A stretch of 64,000 bases of DNA from Ctenosaura bakeri (lineage: Eukaryota > Chordata > Lepidosauria > Squamata > Iguanidae). This document shows positions 24,289 to 34,424 of the stretch, one piece after another; within the stretch, counting starts at the first letter, position 1, and every line of letters begins with the position of its first letter. A program made the translations under genes and the position numbers. A model generated the notes under the pieces. That model did no database searches. It saw only the letters and a list, made by a program, of their open reading frames with translations, and was not told the DNA's origin. The DNA lies in the NCBI GenBank assembly GCA_948474755.1, contig CAOLHI010002144.1, positions 62,001-126,000 on the forward strand, written 5' to 3'.

Positions 24289-24509
24289 TTTTGTTGTTGT
24301 TCTCTTGTTATAGTATTTGTTGTTTCTGCCTTATGATGACCCTCAGGCAAACCTATCATGGGGTGGCAAGTTTTGTACATGGGGGTTTGCCTTTGCCTTG
24401 CTCTGAGGCATCTTGCCTGTGGTCGCCCAGTGGGTTTCCATGACTGAGCAGAGAGTTGAACCTTGGTCTCCAGAGCTGTAGTTGAATCCTCAAACCAATA
24501 AACCACACA
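24289..24509 (-). mobile_element. Sauria-type SINE
   Basis: Minus orientation: TTGTTGTTGTTCTC tail at the left, then TTATGATGACCCTCAGGC, GTCGCCCAGTGGGTTTCCATG and a tRNA-like end with TGGTCTCCAGAGCTGTAG. No clear target duplication. Confidence 0.8.
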
Positions 24510-24664
24510 TATACCAGAACCAAAATAGTTTTGTAACCATATATATGCTTTTAATTAGAATTGTGTTGTTAATAGATGTGCTTTTCCCTGTGTTTTTAGC
24601 TATAACTCAGTGAAACCATTAGCAAGGGGTCATATTGTGAAGAGTTTACCTTCTGATTTCTGTA

Positions 24665-24775
24665 GACCAGGTGTTGCAAAACTTTGGCCATTGAGATGTT
24701 TTGGACTACAGCTCCTACAGACTATTGCCCTTGGCCATAATGGATGGATCTGAGTGGAGTTGTAGGCCAAATCAT
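24665..24775. repeat. small inverted-repeat element fragment
   Basis: TTTTGGACTACAGCTCC on the left and GGAGTTGTAGGCCAAATC on the right form an imperfect inverted pair around a short centre. This is the pattern of the ubiquitous squamate ACTGCAACTCCCATCA-type non-autonomous DNA element. Superfamily not determined. Confidence 0.45.
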
Positions 24776-26053
24776 TTGCAAGGCCAAAGGCATCCCATGT
24801 GTGCACTGTAGATCAAGCTACTGTTAAAGACACATGAGTACACTAGTTATTTATCCTCCACCTTCGGCATCTCTCTATATAAAGTGTGTGTCTCCAATGA
24901 TTATAGTTGTTCTTTTTGAATAGCCACCTAAAGCTTTAGTTGATTGATTTGCTAATAAAACTGCTTAAAGTCTGCAATACTAACAGACAGGAATCAGATA
25001 AAGTAGTCTCTAGACAAAGGACTCTGCTTGTAGTTTAAACAACAGAAAGACTAGTGGTACCCTGAAGACTAATACATTTGTTATGGCATAGGTTTTTATG
25101 AGCTGGGACCCAATTACTTTGATACATCTGACCTAAGTGGACTGCAGTTTATGAAAGCTTAAGTCTTAGTAAATGTGTTGCTTTTGGTAAAAAATCCAAC
25201 AGTGTTACCTTTCACTGACCACCAAAATGAATCTAAGACTGGGTTTGTGTACCCTCAATTTTGAAAATTCTTTCTGTATTGACTCTTCTTTAAGGGAGTA
25301 AGAAACCTAGCTTCAGCATCTAAATCAACCTGAACATGCAGTTGCTGCCTAATGTGTATAGTGGTGTTGGATAGGGTTTGCATAGCATCCAATCATGGTT
25401 GCTTGGATAATATTCTATAGCTCACAATATTATTAATTATACTGGAATATTCAGGTGACTAGAAATTTGCCTTAGGTGGTTTCTCTCTAGGTGGCAACCT
25501 ATTAACTAAGGAGATAAACTTATGCTACTTCTGTAAACACAAGCGAAAGCTGTTGAATGAGAATCAGGTTGCTGTAAAAGCCTTTGTTATAAAGACAGTA
25601 AAAACTGATTGCAGCTTTTACATATATATTACTGTCTATGTTATACACAAATATTAGATGCTAAAGCCAACATATTTCCAATGAGCTAGAACTGTCACTC
25701 TAATAAAATTAAAGCTATGAGCTAAATGTCATTACAAAAGCAAGTCGGTTGCTTTAGTGATGTCACAATGAAGCAAATTCTGATACCTTTTGAGCACTAC
25801 AGTGGTACTTTGAGTGCTACTCAAAGTGGTGGTCCCAGAACCAGTATGAGTCCACAAGCCAGAAATTACTAGTTGCTGGAGAGTTTCCTGGGAAGAAACA
25901 AATGTATCAGTGGGCACAAAAGTCCCCCATATCAGACAGCATTAAAAGAATTACTATAGGGTATTCCTCTATCAAGTGCGTATGGTTTGTTTTTATGGTG
26001 TGTATATTTCCTTAAAGTAGATTCATCCAGATTTTCGACTTCCCATTAGATTA
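24776..26053. other. gene-free stretch with one palindromic fragment
   Basis: No gene recognised. At about 25050-25190 GACTAGTGGTACCCTGAAGA and TTAAGTCTTAGTAAATGTGT form loosely inverted ends around TTATGAGCTGGGACCCAA. The class of this interspersed element is not determined. Confidence 0.4.
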
Positions 26054-26075
26054 GTGTGTGGTGTGTGTGTGTGTG

Positions 26076-26103
<28 letters not shown>
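26054..26103. repeat. compound (GT)n-(GA)n microsatellite
   Basis: An alternating GT run (26054-26074) switches directly to a GA run (26075-26103). Intergenic. Confidence 0.97.
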
Positions 26104-26107
<4 letters not shown>

Positions 26108-27181
26108 ATGCCTGTCAACACATTTTGTCATGCCCTGGTCAACAAAATCACCTAGATAGCTACTTAAGGAAATTGGCAGGTGGTCAGGTTGAGTTCTGTA
26201 CCCAGAAAAAGCCCTGTAAGTGCTATTCCTCTGTATACATGTTTGGATTCTGAACTGGGATGCAAGAAGGTCAAACAGCAACCCTGCAGTATCTGGATTT
26301 GGTCTGGCTCCAGCAGGTTCTGACCCATGGTCTGAAGGTTGCTTGAGATGCAAGGAATATATTGAAACATCTCTAAAACTAGCCTTTTTAGGGACTTTTT
26401 TAGGAAAGGTTCCTTATCTCCAGATGTGATTAATTCAAAGTTCTACTAAATTAGCTAAGGATTTCCAAAGGGATTAAACTTTAATATACCTTCTTCACAA
26501 AATATCCAGTTTCTTTCTGCTTTGTTCATTTCAAGGCAGATGTCCTTCTCATTTTCAGATGCAGAAGTTTACAGATCAGTCTTGGGCATGCTGACTTTGA
26601 AGCAATTGCCTTGCATCCTTATCCTCTATCCCCATAAAAGCCTGCATGGAGGCAGATTCTACAGGTATTTTTCTCAGAAGACTGCAATGCTCTGAACAGC
26701 TGCTTGAGAGGAAGTTTTATCAAGCACAATGGGATTTTGTTGTTAACTGCTGTCAAGTCAACTTTGACTTACGGCAACTCTTTGCATAGGGGATCTCTGA
26801 GCCATTCTATCATCAACAGCTCTACTCAGGGCTGTGGCTTCCTTTATTGAATCTATCCATCTGAAACGTGGTCTCCCTCTTTTCTTATTGCCTTCTACGT
26901 TTTTGTTGTTATTGAACTTTTCACTTATGTCAACCTCATGAATGAGAAGACTCTAAGTCTTCCTGTAATCAACAGCCCTATTCAAGTTTTTCAGATTCAG
27001 GGCCACGGCTTCCTGTGAATCTGTCCATCTGTAACACAGTCTTCCTCTTTTCCTTCTGCCTTCTACCTTACCAAGCATTATTGTCTTTTCTAGTGAGTCA
27101 TGTCTTCTCATGATATGCCCAACAGTCTCAGTTTAGTCATCTTGGCTTCTAGGTCGGGGTCCAGGCTCGATCTGCTCCAGG

Positions 27182-28136
27182 TGTTACTGTAGTTTCTAGT
27201 CTGGCCCTGTGGTGTATTAGATATCATTTGATATCAAGAAATTGGACATCCCAAACTGTTCCTCTCCACGTGCTTGCAGGGCCCCCAGACAAGCACACAC
27301 ACGGGCACAGCCGAAAATAGCTGAACAATACAAACCAAATCCAGGCAGACCAGTAATTGCCGGATTGCAGCTTCAGGAGACCTTCAGGCAAGTACACTTT
27401 AAGATCACATTATGTATGCACGCAACTTACAAAAGATCCCTGCCGCGAGCAGGCAGCTTGGCGAGCCGAATATCCAACTGTCAAGCACTCCTTGTTTGCA
27501 TACTGTCTGCGCTATTGACAACTCTGTCATAATTCAATCATGCTAAATACTGACCTTTCGGGGGCTTTGTCTCCAGCCCGAAACCCATTGTTTTCCCTGG
27601 GAACAGACTAGCCTACAGGCACATTTTCCCCTACAAGACCCCCTGATTTTGAGCACTTCTTTGGATCGCTCTGACTTCCATCCCACCTTGCTGCTGCTCT
27701 GTTTGACGAGCCTTCCCCTCAGCTCCACACGCTGAGAATCTCTGCTTCAACTGTCTTTTCTTCTGACTACCCAGGCTTCAGGATCAGGTGTAGTATTTCC
27801 CCCAAGAAATCCCTCCCCAGGCTTCAGGATCAGGTGTAGTATTTCCCATGCAAAAACCTCTCTTAAAATCCTCTATCAAACTCCTACTTTTCTTTCGCTA
27901 GGTCTGTGTGAGTGATTGCATACACGTTTTGACTGTGTTTCAAAATAAAGAAAACAATTATTATTTACTTCTGTTTGATTATTGACTCGGCCTGACCCCG
28001 TAAACATTGGGTTCAAGATCTTGCTAGGTTGCCCTGCCTCTTGCATTGCTTAGCCTGTGCTCTTGCTAATTCCCATTCCCCATTATTTTGAGCACATTGA
28101 GATGTCCCTCACAGGACCCCAGAAATCAGGGTAACA
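27182..28136 (+). mobile_element. solo LTR, family A copy 2 (TSD CAGG)
   Basis: 955 bp with the same TGTTAC...GTAACA ends as the LTR at 19707 and an exact 4-bp duplication CAGG (27178-27181 and 28137-28140). Poly(A) signal AATAAA at 27944-27949; the TATA position is degenerate. A 31-nt block beginning CCAGGCTTCAGGATCAGG is duplicated at 27771-27801 and 27817-27847, which adds to its length. It is inserted in a Bov-B LINE, so it is younger than that LINE. Confidence 0.87.
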
Positions 28137-28360
28137 CAGGACCCATTTGTTCATCTTTTTAGCAAGGCATAGTATCCTTAGAACTCTTTGCCACCACATT
28201 TCAATTCATTTTCTTCCCATCAGCTTTCTTTAGTGTTCAGATTTCACAACCACAAATAGAAATCTGAATTATGATGACATGGATAATCCTAACTTTAGTA
28301 TTTAATGATATATCTTTGCACTTCAGGATCTAGTTTCTTTATAGCTGCTCTTCCAAGTTC

Positions 28361-28777
28361 TAGTTTCTCCAACCCCTGCCCGTCCACCTCAAGTGCTTCT
28401 TTTCTGGAGAAACAGCTTCCCCCAGCTGTTCTGATCAGCTGTGTAGTCCTTTAAAAACTTACCTTTGGTCTTCTTCCTCCTCTACCAGCCACTGCCTGGC
28501 CAGTTAAGGGCAGCTCACAGCCTGATTTCTAAACACCAGAACCCCTCTCCTGATGCCCTCCCACACACACTCAAGGAGAGCAAGTATAGGGCCACAATGC
28601 TGACCAACTTCCTTTTCTTCTCCTTTCTCTGACCTGGGTATGGACATTAGGTGCCTTCTCTCTGCACCATCCATTGGCCCCCTTTCCCCAGACACACACA
28701 CATTTTTATATGTGTATGTTTTCTGCTTTTGCAGCGATCCTGTGCCCCTAACCCTATCAAATTGGGAAGGCCAACTG
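28361..28777. mobile_element. pogo/Tigger-like element, left end missing
   Basis: The right end GGAAGGCCAACTG is followed by TA. The body shares CTTTTGCAG..TCC.....CCCTAACCCTA and CACCTCAA..ACTTCTTTT with the complete copy at 41516-41979. The left TIR is absent. It sits inside the Bov-B remnant. Confidence 0.65.
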
Positions 28778-29640
28778 TACTCTAATTTTTGATATGAGCA
28801 GTTTGTGATCTGTGCCACCATCTGCTTCTGGTCTTGTTTGGGCAGACAGAATGGAGCTTCTTCATCTTCTGCTTCCAATTATGTAGTCTATTTGATTTCT
28901 ATATCAGCTTTTAGGTGATGTCCACCTAAACTGTCAGCTCTTTGCTTGCTTGAAAAATGTGTTTGTGATGAACAAGCTGTTGGCCTTTGCAAAGTGTAAT
29001 CAGTTGCTCTCCTGCTTCATTTCTTGATCCTAGGCCAAATTTTCCTACAGTCTTTGATTCTGCTGCATTTCCTACTTTTGCATTAAAGATTAACAAGAAG
29101 TCCTGTTTTGGTGTGTGATCAGTTTGCTCTGGGACTTCTGCATAGAATCTTTCAGTTTCTTCTTCTTCTGACTCTGTAGTTGGAGTCTTGGATTATGAAA
29201 TTTATGGATTATGGAATCCATAATATGGATTATGGAAACTTGGATTATGACTATATTGATGGGTTTCTCTGGAAATCTTATTGATGTGATTCAGTCACAC
29301 TTCACATTTTATCCCTTGAGTGCTCTTGCTACATCTATTTTCACTATGAATGCCACTCCATTTCTTATTTGATTTTCATCTCCCAAGTAAAACACTGGGT
29401 AATTATCTGACTCAGAATGTCCCATTTCTGTCCATTTTAGCTTGCTCACTCCAAGTACTGCAGTGTTTATATGTTCCATTTCTTGTTTTACTATGCCTAG
29501 CATCCCTGATTCATGCTTCTCACATTCCATGTTCCTATATGTGTTGTATAGCTTCACACTTTCGTTTTACCTCTCAGCACATCAGCAACTGAACATCCTT
29601 TCAGCTTGAGTCCAGTTGCATCATTAGCGCCAGTGCTACC

Positions 29641-30589
29641 TGTAGTTGTCCTCTTCTGTACCAAAGTAGCTTGCTGAGTACCTTTTGATCTGGGAGTGTC
29701 ATCTTTTGGCGCTATCTCTTGTTGCATTTTTAGATCGTCTCATTATAGAGTTTTCATTGTAAAATACATTCAAAAAGGGTTTACCATACCTCCTTTTGCA
29801 CAGTACTAACAAGTGTTAGCTATAGTGCCACTGTGGTGGTCTCTGAGAGACCTCCCATGAGTGTCACTCCCCAGGGGCATATGATCTGGCTCCTCAACAA
29901 AAGCCTGTCTGGCCTGGGAGACCCTATCAGCAGCACTACTGTCATCAGCATGGCCTCTTGCCTCCTAGGAGCATACAATCCCATCACCACGGAAAGGTAG
30001 TGCCATGGTGAGACAGTAGGATTTACTACAGGTAAAGCCTTCAGCTTGGTGAAGAGAAGACTGGGGGCAAGGAACATGATTGTACTCTTCAAATACCTCC
30101 AAGACCATCACAAAGACAAAGAGGCAGGCTTGCTCTCTGCTGCCTTGGGTGTAGAACTAGATCTAATGAAGTTACAAGAGGGTAAATTTTGATTGAACAG
30201 TGAAAGGATTTCTTACAGTAAGGTAAAAATCTCACAGATGAAAACCAGGACACATGGCCAAACAACATCAGAATGTGGTCATGATGGCAAAAGTTGTTAA
30301 GGAGGATGTACACTAAAGCTGGCAGAGACTGTAGCAGTCTACTTTTGCCTGAGCCTACTGGAAAGGGCTCTTATCTCTCCCCCTGCTGAGTTCATTGCAG
30401 CCCAAAGGACTGTTCTATTGCCCTTTGAACTCAGTTTGCAGCAACTGAAATAAGCTGGGGACAAAGGAGGGAAGGGGGAGGAAGACAGAGAATCTGGGAC
30501 ATTTTAACAACAGCTGGAAAAGTGGGGTCCCAGAGGATTAAATCGAGATTGTCCCTGCCAAACTGGCATAGTTGGAAGATATGCTAGAG
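29641..30589. other. intergenic, includes a CR1 fragment
   Basis: No gene recognised. About 30051-30222 reads as a plus-strand CR1 3' segment (GAAGAGAAGACTGGGGGCAAG, ATGATTGTACTCTTCAAATA). The remainder is unassigned. Confidence 0.45.
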
Positions 30590-30853
30590 CAGGGCTTTCC
30601 AAATGGTGTGCCGTGACACATTAGTGTGTCACCTACAGTCTTGGGAATGTATGTTATTATTTATGAATCATACATTTTTAAAAATATGTGAAAGGTTTTC
30701 ATGAGATCTGTTGTGTCCCCATAGATTTTGTTATTACAATTTATAAGGGGTAAGTTTAACCTCCGGTTTGTTAGTAAAACTGAATGACTGTGTCACCAAA
30801 TGATGCGTGTCTAAAAAAGTGTGTCACCAACATGAAAAGTTTGGCAAGCTCTG
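30590..30853. mobile_element. hAT-like MITE with 8-bp TSD
   Basis: Inverted ends CAGGGCTTTCCAAA and (right, complemented) CAGAGCTTGCCAAA, with subterminal GTGTGTCACC on both sides. Flanked by TGCTAGAG (30582-30589) and TGCCAGAG (30854-30861), an 8-bp duplication with one mismatch, diagnostic of hAT. No transposase frame. Confidence 0.85.
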
Positions 30854-30951
30854 TGCCAGAGGTTCCACGGAGGCCGGTCAGGCTGTGTTCCTCCCTTGCC
30901 TGCAGAGGTCAGGAGGTGACAGGAACAAGAGGTCCTCCTAGAGAAAGCGGA

Positions 30952-31081
30952 GCCATTTCCGCACTAGCGTGTTGTAGCGCGATGATTCCGCTTTCAACCT
31001 CCTCTGGAATCCAAACCCCAGGATTCCAGAGGAGGTTGAAAGCGGAATCATCGCGCTACAACACGCTAGTGCGGAAATGGC
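30952..31081. mobile_element. palindromic MITE copy 3, perfect 61-bp hairpin
   Basis: Arms 30952-31012 and 31021-31081 are exact reverse complements around an 8-nt centre (31013-31020). This copy is shorter than its relatives and has CpG-rich arms (GTAGCGCGATGATTCCGC). The flanks GCGGA and CGAAA do not match, so no duplication is visible. It abuts the EVI5 CpG island. Confidence 0.92.
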
Positions 31082-31179
31082 CGAAAAGTGGCCTTTCGTG
31101 ACTGGAGCGAATACGCGACGCATGTAAACAGTCAGTGCTTTGGGTTATAGGAGTCTTAAGACTTAAAAAAAGGGGGGAA

Positions 31180-31850
31180 AGGGTCCGACGGTGTGAAATG
31201 GCAGACTGGAGAGTGCTGTGGGACGACGTGACTTCGCTCCCAGGGGCGGCTGGGAGGCAACTGAGGAAAACCAGTCGGACGGGTGAGAAACCCAGCAGAG
31301 ACCTTGTTTTCCCCTTGAGGAAGGAACAATGGCCTTTTCCACGTCGCCTCACCCACGGCAACACTAACGGGGCAGGGGAAAGAAGGACAAAGTTAACACA
31401 TGAGGTAGAAAACGGCTCGGCGCTACGAGGGACAGGCGAGCCAGGAGGGGAAGGCGGCACAACGGCCCCCCCCCAGCCCCCGGCGCTATTTGTTTGCCGC
31501 CTCGACGGCCCAGGGCTGGAGGGGTCCGCCTGGCCGGCGGGGCGGGCGGAGAGCGCGGCGGGGCCCGTGTGCGCCTGCGCGTGGGTCTCTCTCTTCGAGG
31601 GACGTGGCCCGGTTTCTTGAGGCTGGAGCGGCGCCGCTGGCTCTCCGAGGGCGGGGGGAGCCAAAGCGAGGGAAGGGAAGAGTCGGGAGGCGGGACGCCG
31701 TCGGGCGGGGAAGCTCCGTGGACGGCAAGCAGCAGCAGCTCCAGCAGCCGCGGCGGCTCCGGCGGGCCGGCCTGGGCTGCACGAGAAACTGATGTTCCCC
31801 CTCCTCCTCTCCCCGGCAAAGGCTTCCAAGGTGAGCAAGGGAGGAGGTGG
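31180..31850 (+). promoter_or_regulatory. EVI5: CpG island, likely EVI5 promoter
   Basis: Very GC- and CpG-rich block ending in a spliced-looking first exon with donor GTGAGC at 31831. It lies head to head with the RPL5 island, 12-13 kb away. The exact transcription start cannot be read from the sequence; there is no clear TATA box. Assignment to EVI5 rests on position, strand and exon phase. Confidence 0.65.
31792..31830 (+). CDS. EVI5: EVI5 probable first coding exon
   Basis: 39 nt, 13 codons: [13 protein letters not shown], then GTGAGC. It ends in phase 0, and the next identified EVI5 exon (49691) starts in phase 0 with GTG. An in-frame TGA at 31618-31620 lies upstream, so this is the first usable ATG in the frame, though its context (C at -3) is weak. 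It differs from the human N-terminus that I recall (starting MVTNKMTAAF), so it would be an alternative or lineage-specific first exon. No cDNA evidence. Confidence 0.5.
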
Positions 31851-34387
31851 CGGCAGTGTGTGTGTGTGTGTGTGTGTGTGTCTCCGCGTTGACCTCGCTG
31901 TCCACCTTCTTCAGCCCCCCCTTTGTGGGGATGGAAGGAGGCCACCCCATTTCAAGCCATTCCGCACTAGACTGTTATAGCGCTATTATTCCGCTTTCTG
32001 CATCCTACGGGATCCTGGGGTTTGCAGTTTAGGGAGGGGCCAGGCCCCTCCCTAAACTGCAAACCCCAGGTTTCCATACGATGTTGAAAGCGGAATAATA
32101 GCGCTATAACAGCCTAGTGCGGCAATGGCCTCAATCTCCCAACCTAGCAACCGATGTGGGGAAGGGATCCTCCCCAGCCAGAGACATCCAGCTACTGGGG
32201 GGACAACAGGAAGGACATCGCTCCTTTTCCTTCCTTGGTCTTGCAGCTTCTCGGGCCTGTTGTGGCCTGTATATATAAAAAAAAGGGGGGGTATCCCTTA
32301 CATCCACTGAATAAGTTGCCTGGAGAAGGATCGCCTCGCATCTGAGCGTCTCGGGGTGGCTGCGTCGGTGTGCCTCGTTATCCCGCCCTCGTCGGGGTAG
32401 CCCTCGACTTCCTGCCTCTTTCTCTCTCGCATGCGATCCACCGGATTTCCTCTGCGGTGGGGAAGCAACTGCACGGAGAGTGCCTGCCTTTGGGGTTTAC
32501 CCTCTTAGAGGATGGCGTCACTGAGTTTCCATGGAGAGCACCAGCCAGAGCTCTGGGAATGGGCTCAGAAAGAGGAGGGCCTCTGTTGACCTTCCTGCCC
32601 AAGCCCCCCCCCCGGGACTTAATTTGAACTCACATCCTGACACTGGGTGTTCATAAACGTTTAGGTAGGAACACCTGCGGCGCGAGTGTCTCTGAGTGTG
32701 CACAGAGTGCCTGGTCCTTTGGTTGCTGCATAGCTGCAGCCAGACCCCACGGATGGCGTTCCTTGAAACCATGGCCTTCTGGGCTTGGCTGGGGCGGTAG
32801 CTTCTGTGCTCAGAATCTGAGGCTGTTTCCACACTGCTATAGTGCTGTTATTCCACTTCCAACATCCTGTGGCATCCTGGGGTTTGCAGTTTAGGGAGAG
32901 GCGTTTAGAATTCTCAGCCAGAGAGCTCTTGGGCCCCAGTAAACGACAAACCCCAGGATTCCACAGGATGTTGAAAGTGGAATAATAACACTGTAGGAGT
33001 GTAGTGCGGAAATCGTCTAAGGCCATTTCCGCACTAGCCTGTTATAGCGCGATGATTCCACTTTCAACCTCCTCTGGAATCCTGGGGTTTGCAGTTTCGG
33101 GAGGGGCCGGCCGGCCCCTCCCGAAACTGCAAACCCCAGGATTCCAGAGGAGGTTGAAAGTGGAATCATCGCGCTATAACAGACTAGTGCGGAAATGGCC
33201 TAAGTGTTGAAACCAGGCATATGTGTACAAATAGAGGAGTAGGAATTGATAGCAGAAGGAGCAGTGGTCCTACCTTTCAAAATGAGGGGTCCTCCTTCAT
33301 TCTCGTTGGGTTTGTAGAGAGGGTTGTTTCCTTCATGGGCCCACCATACGGTTACCCTCACAGTCAGATGTGGGAAGGAAGGGATGTTTCCTTCTGAAAT
33401 TTGCCTTGTGCACACCACTCCACAGATGGTTTCCCCCCATATGGTGGCCACAGTAACTTGTGCATGTGTATGGGTGTGCATGCTCTCCTGCAAAACAGAT
33501 GGTTGGGAAGAAGAGAAAAACTCAGAAGGGAAGAGGCTCAGACAAAGTCTGAGCCACCGTTTCAGTCCTTTTGACCTTGCTTGGTATACCCACCTTGTAG
33601 TGAGGCTGACCTAGTTTGACCTAGTTTTCCGCAGCCACCTTGCCCACTACCATTCGAAAAGTTATGCTGTCCTATAGGTATAATTTTTTTTTTAAATTGC
33701 AACCTTGCATCCCCATAAGAAGATTCCATGTTAACGAACCTCTTGATGTGCATGAATTTTATCACCATCCCAAGGAGAGAATGACTTAGGATACCTAGTT
33801 TACTTGGGTCCTGCAGCCTTTAAGGAAGACAAGTTGTGATAACTTGAATGCATTGATTTCAGTGGACTTGATTGAGCCCAGCTCTGCAGAGCATCCATCT
33901 GTTAAATTAAAATGGAAAGATAGGTCATTGATGCCTGTCTTTGTTTAATGATCATCTGGGTGGATAAAGAAACTTTCATTAAGTGCTTTATCGGGGGTGT
34001 TTTCTGATTCCAGTAAGGTCTACTGTATGATGGTGTATAAAAAGGTCCTGTGTCCAAAGAAATGTTTGTAGATGGAGAATCAGAGTTATTCTATAATGCT
34101 AGAGAACCAGCACCAGGAAATGCAATGGAAAATGAAACATTTGTTTTCAATAGCTGTCAGTGCTCCTTGTTTGCAAAGAAATAACAATTTATTTGTTTGC
34201 ATGGAAATAACCAATGAAACTGTAGCAGATTTGTTGGAACAATTTTTGCCCCTTTTCTGTCAGTAAAACAAAAATAATATTACATAGGATGTAGCAGAAA
34301 CTTGGAGATTCTGACTTAGATCCTATTGTTAGTCCCAATTAGCGTTGAACCAGTGAATCATTTTGATTTACCTATTATTGCTATTGC

Positions 34388-34424
<37 letters not shown>

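Larger units (their letters stand above)
26739..29640 (-). mobile_element. Bov-B/RTE LINE remnant, interrupted by an LTR and a Tigger-like element
   Basis: Minus orientation. The 5' part near 29309-29560 encodes a decayed apurinic endonuclease start (VKQEMEHINTAVLGVSKLKW and NGVAFIVK are recognisable). Reverse-transcriptase remnants continue to 28140. A solo LTR (27182-28136) and a Tigger-like piece (28361-28777) interrupt it. The 3' tail occurs twice back to back, at 26739-26905 and 26906-27177; both carry a CTTCCT...GAATCTRTCCATCTG block and a CCTCTTTTC-type run, so two insertions have been stacked. Multiple stops; not active. Confidence 0.75.

Noticed and set aside
19707..28136. The two LTRs as ends of one provirus
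   Set aside because: Each has its own different 4-bp duplication, they are strongly diverged, and no gag/pol remnant or primer-binding site lies between them.
31056..31838. 260-codon open frame on the minus strand across the CpG island
   Set aside because: It runs through a palindromic element and high-GC DNA with Pro/Arg/Ala-rich composition. Stop-poor frames are expected there, several frames are open at once, and no domain is recognisable.
30952..33199. The palindromes as rho-type terminators, CRISPR or riboswitch structures
   Set aside because: The sequence is vertebrate nuclear DNA, and the hairpins are dispersed copies with target duplications, which identifies them as mobile elements.
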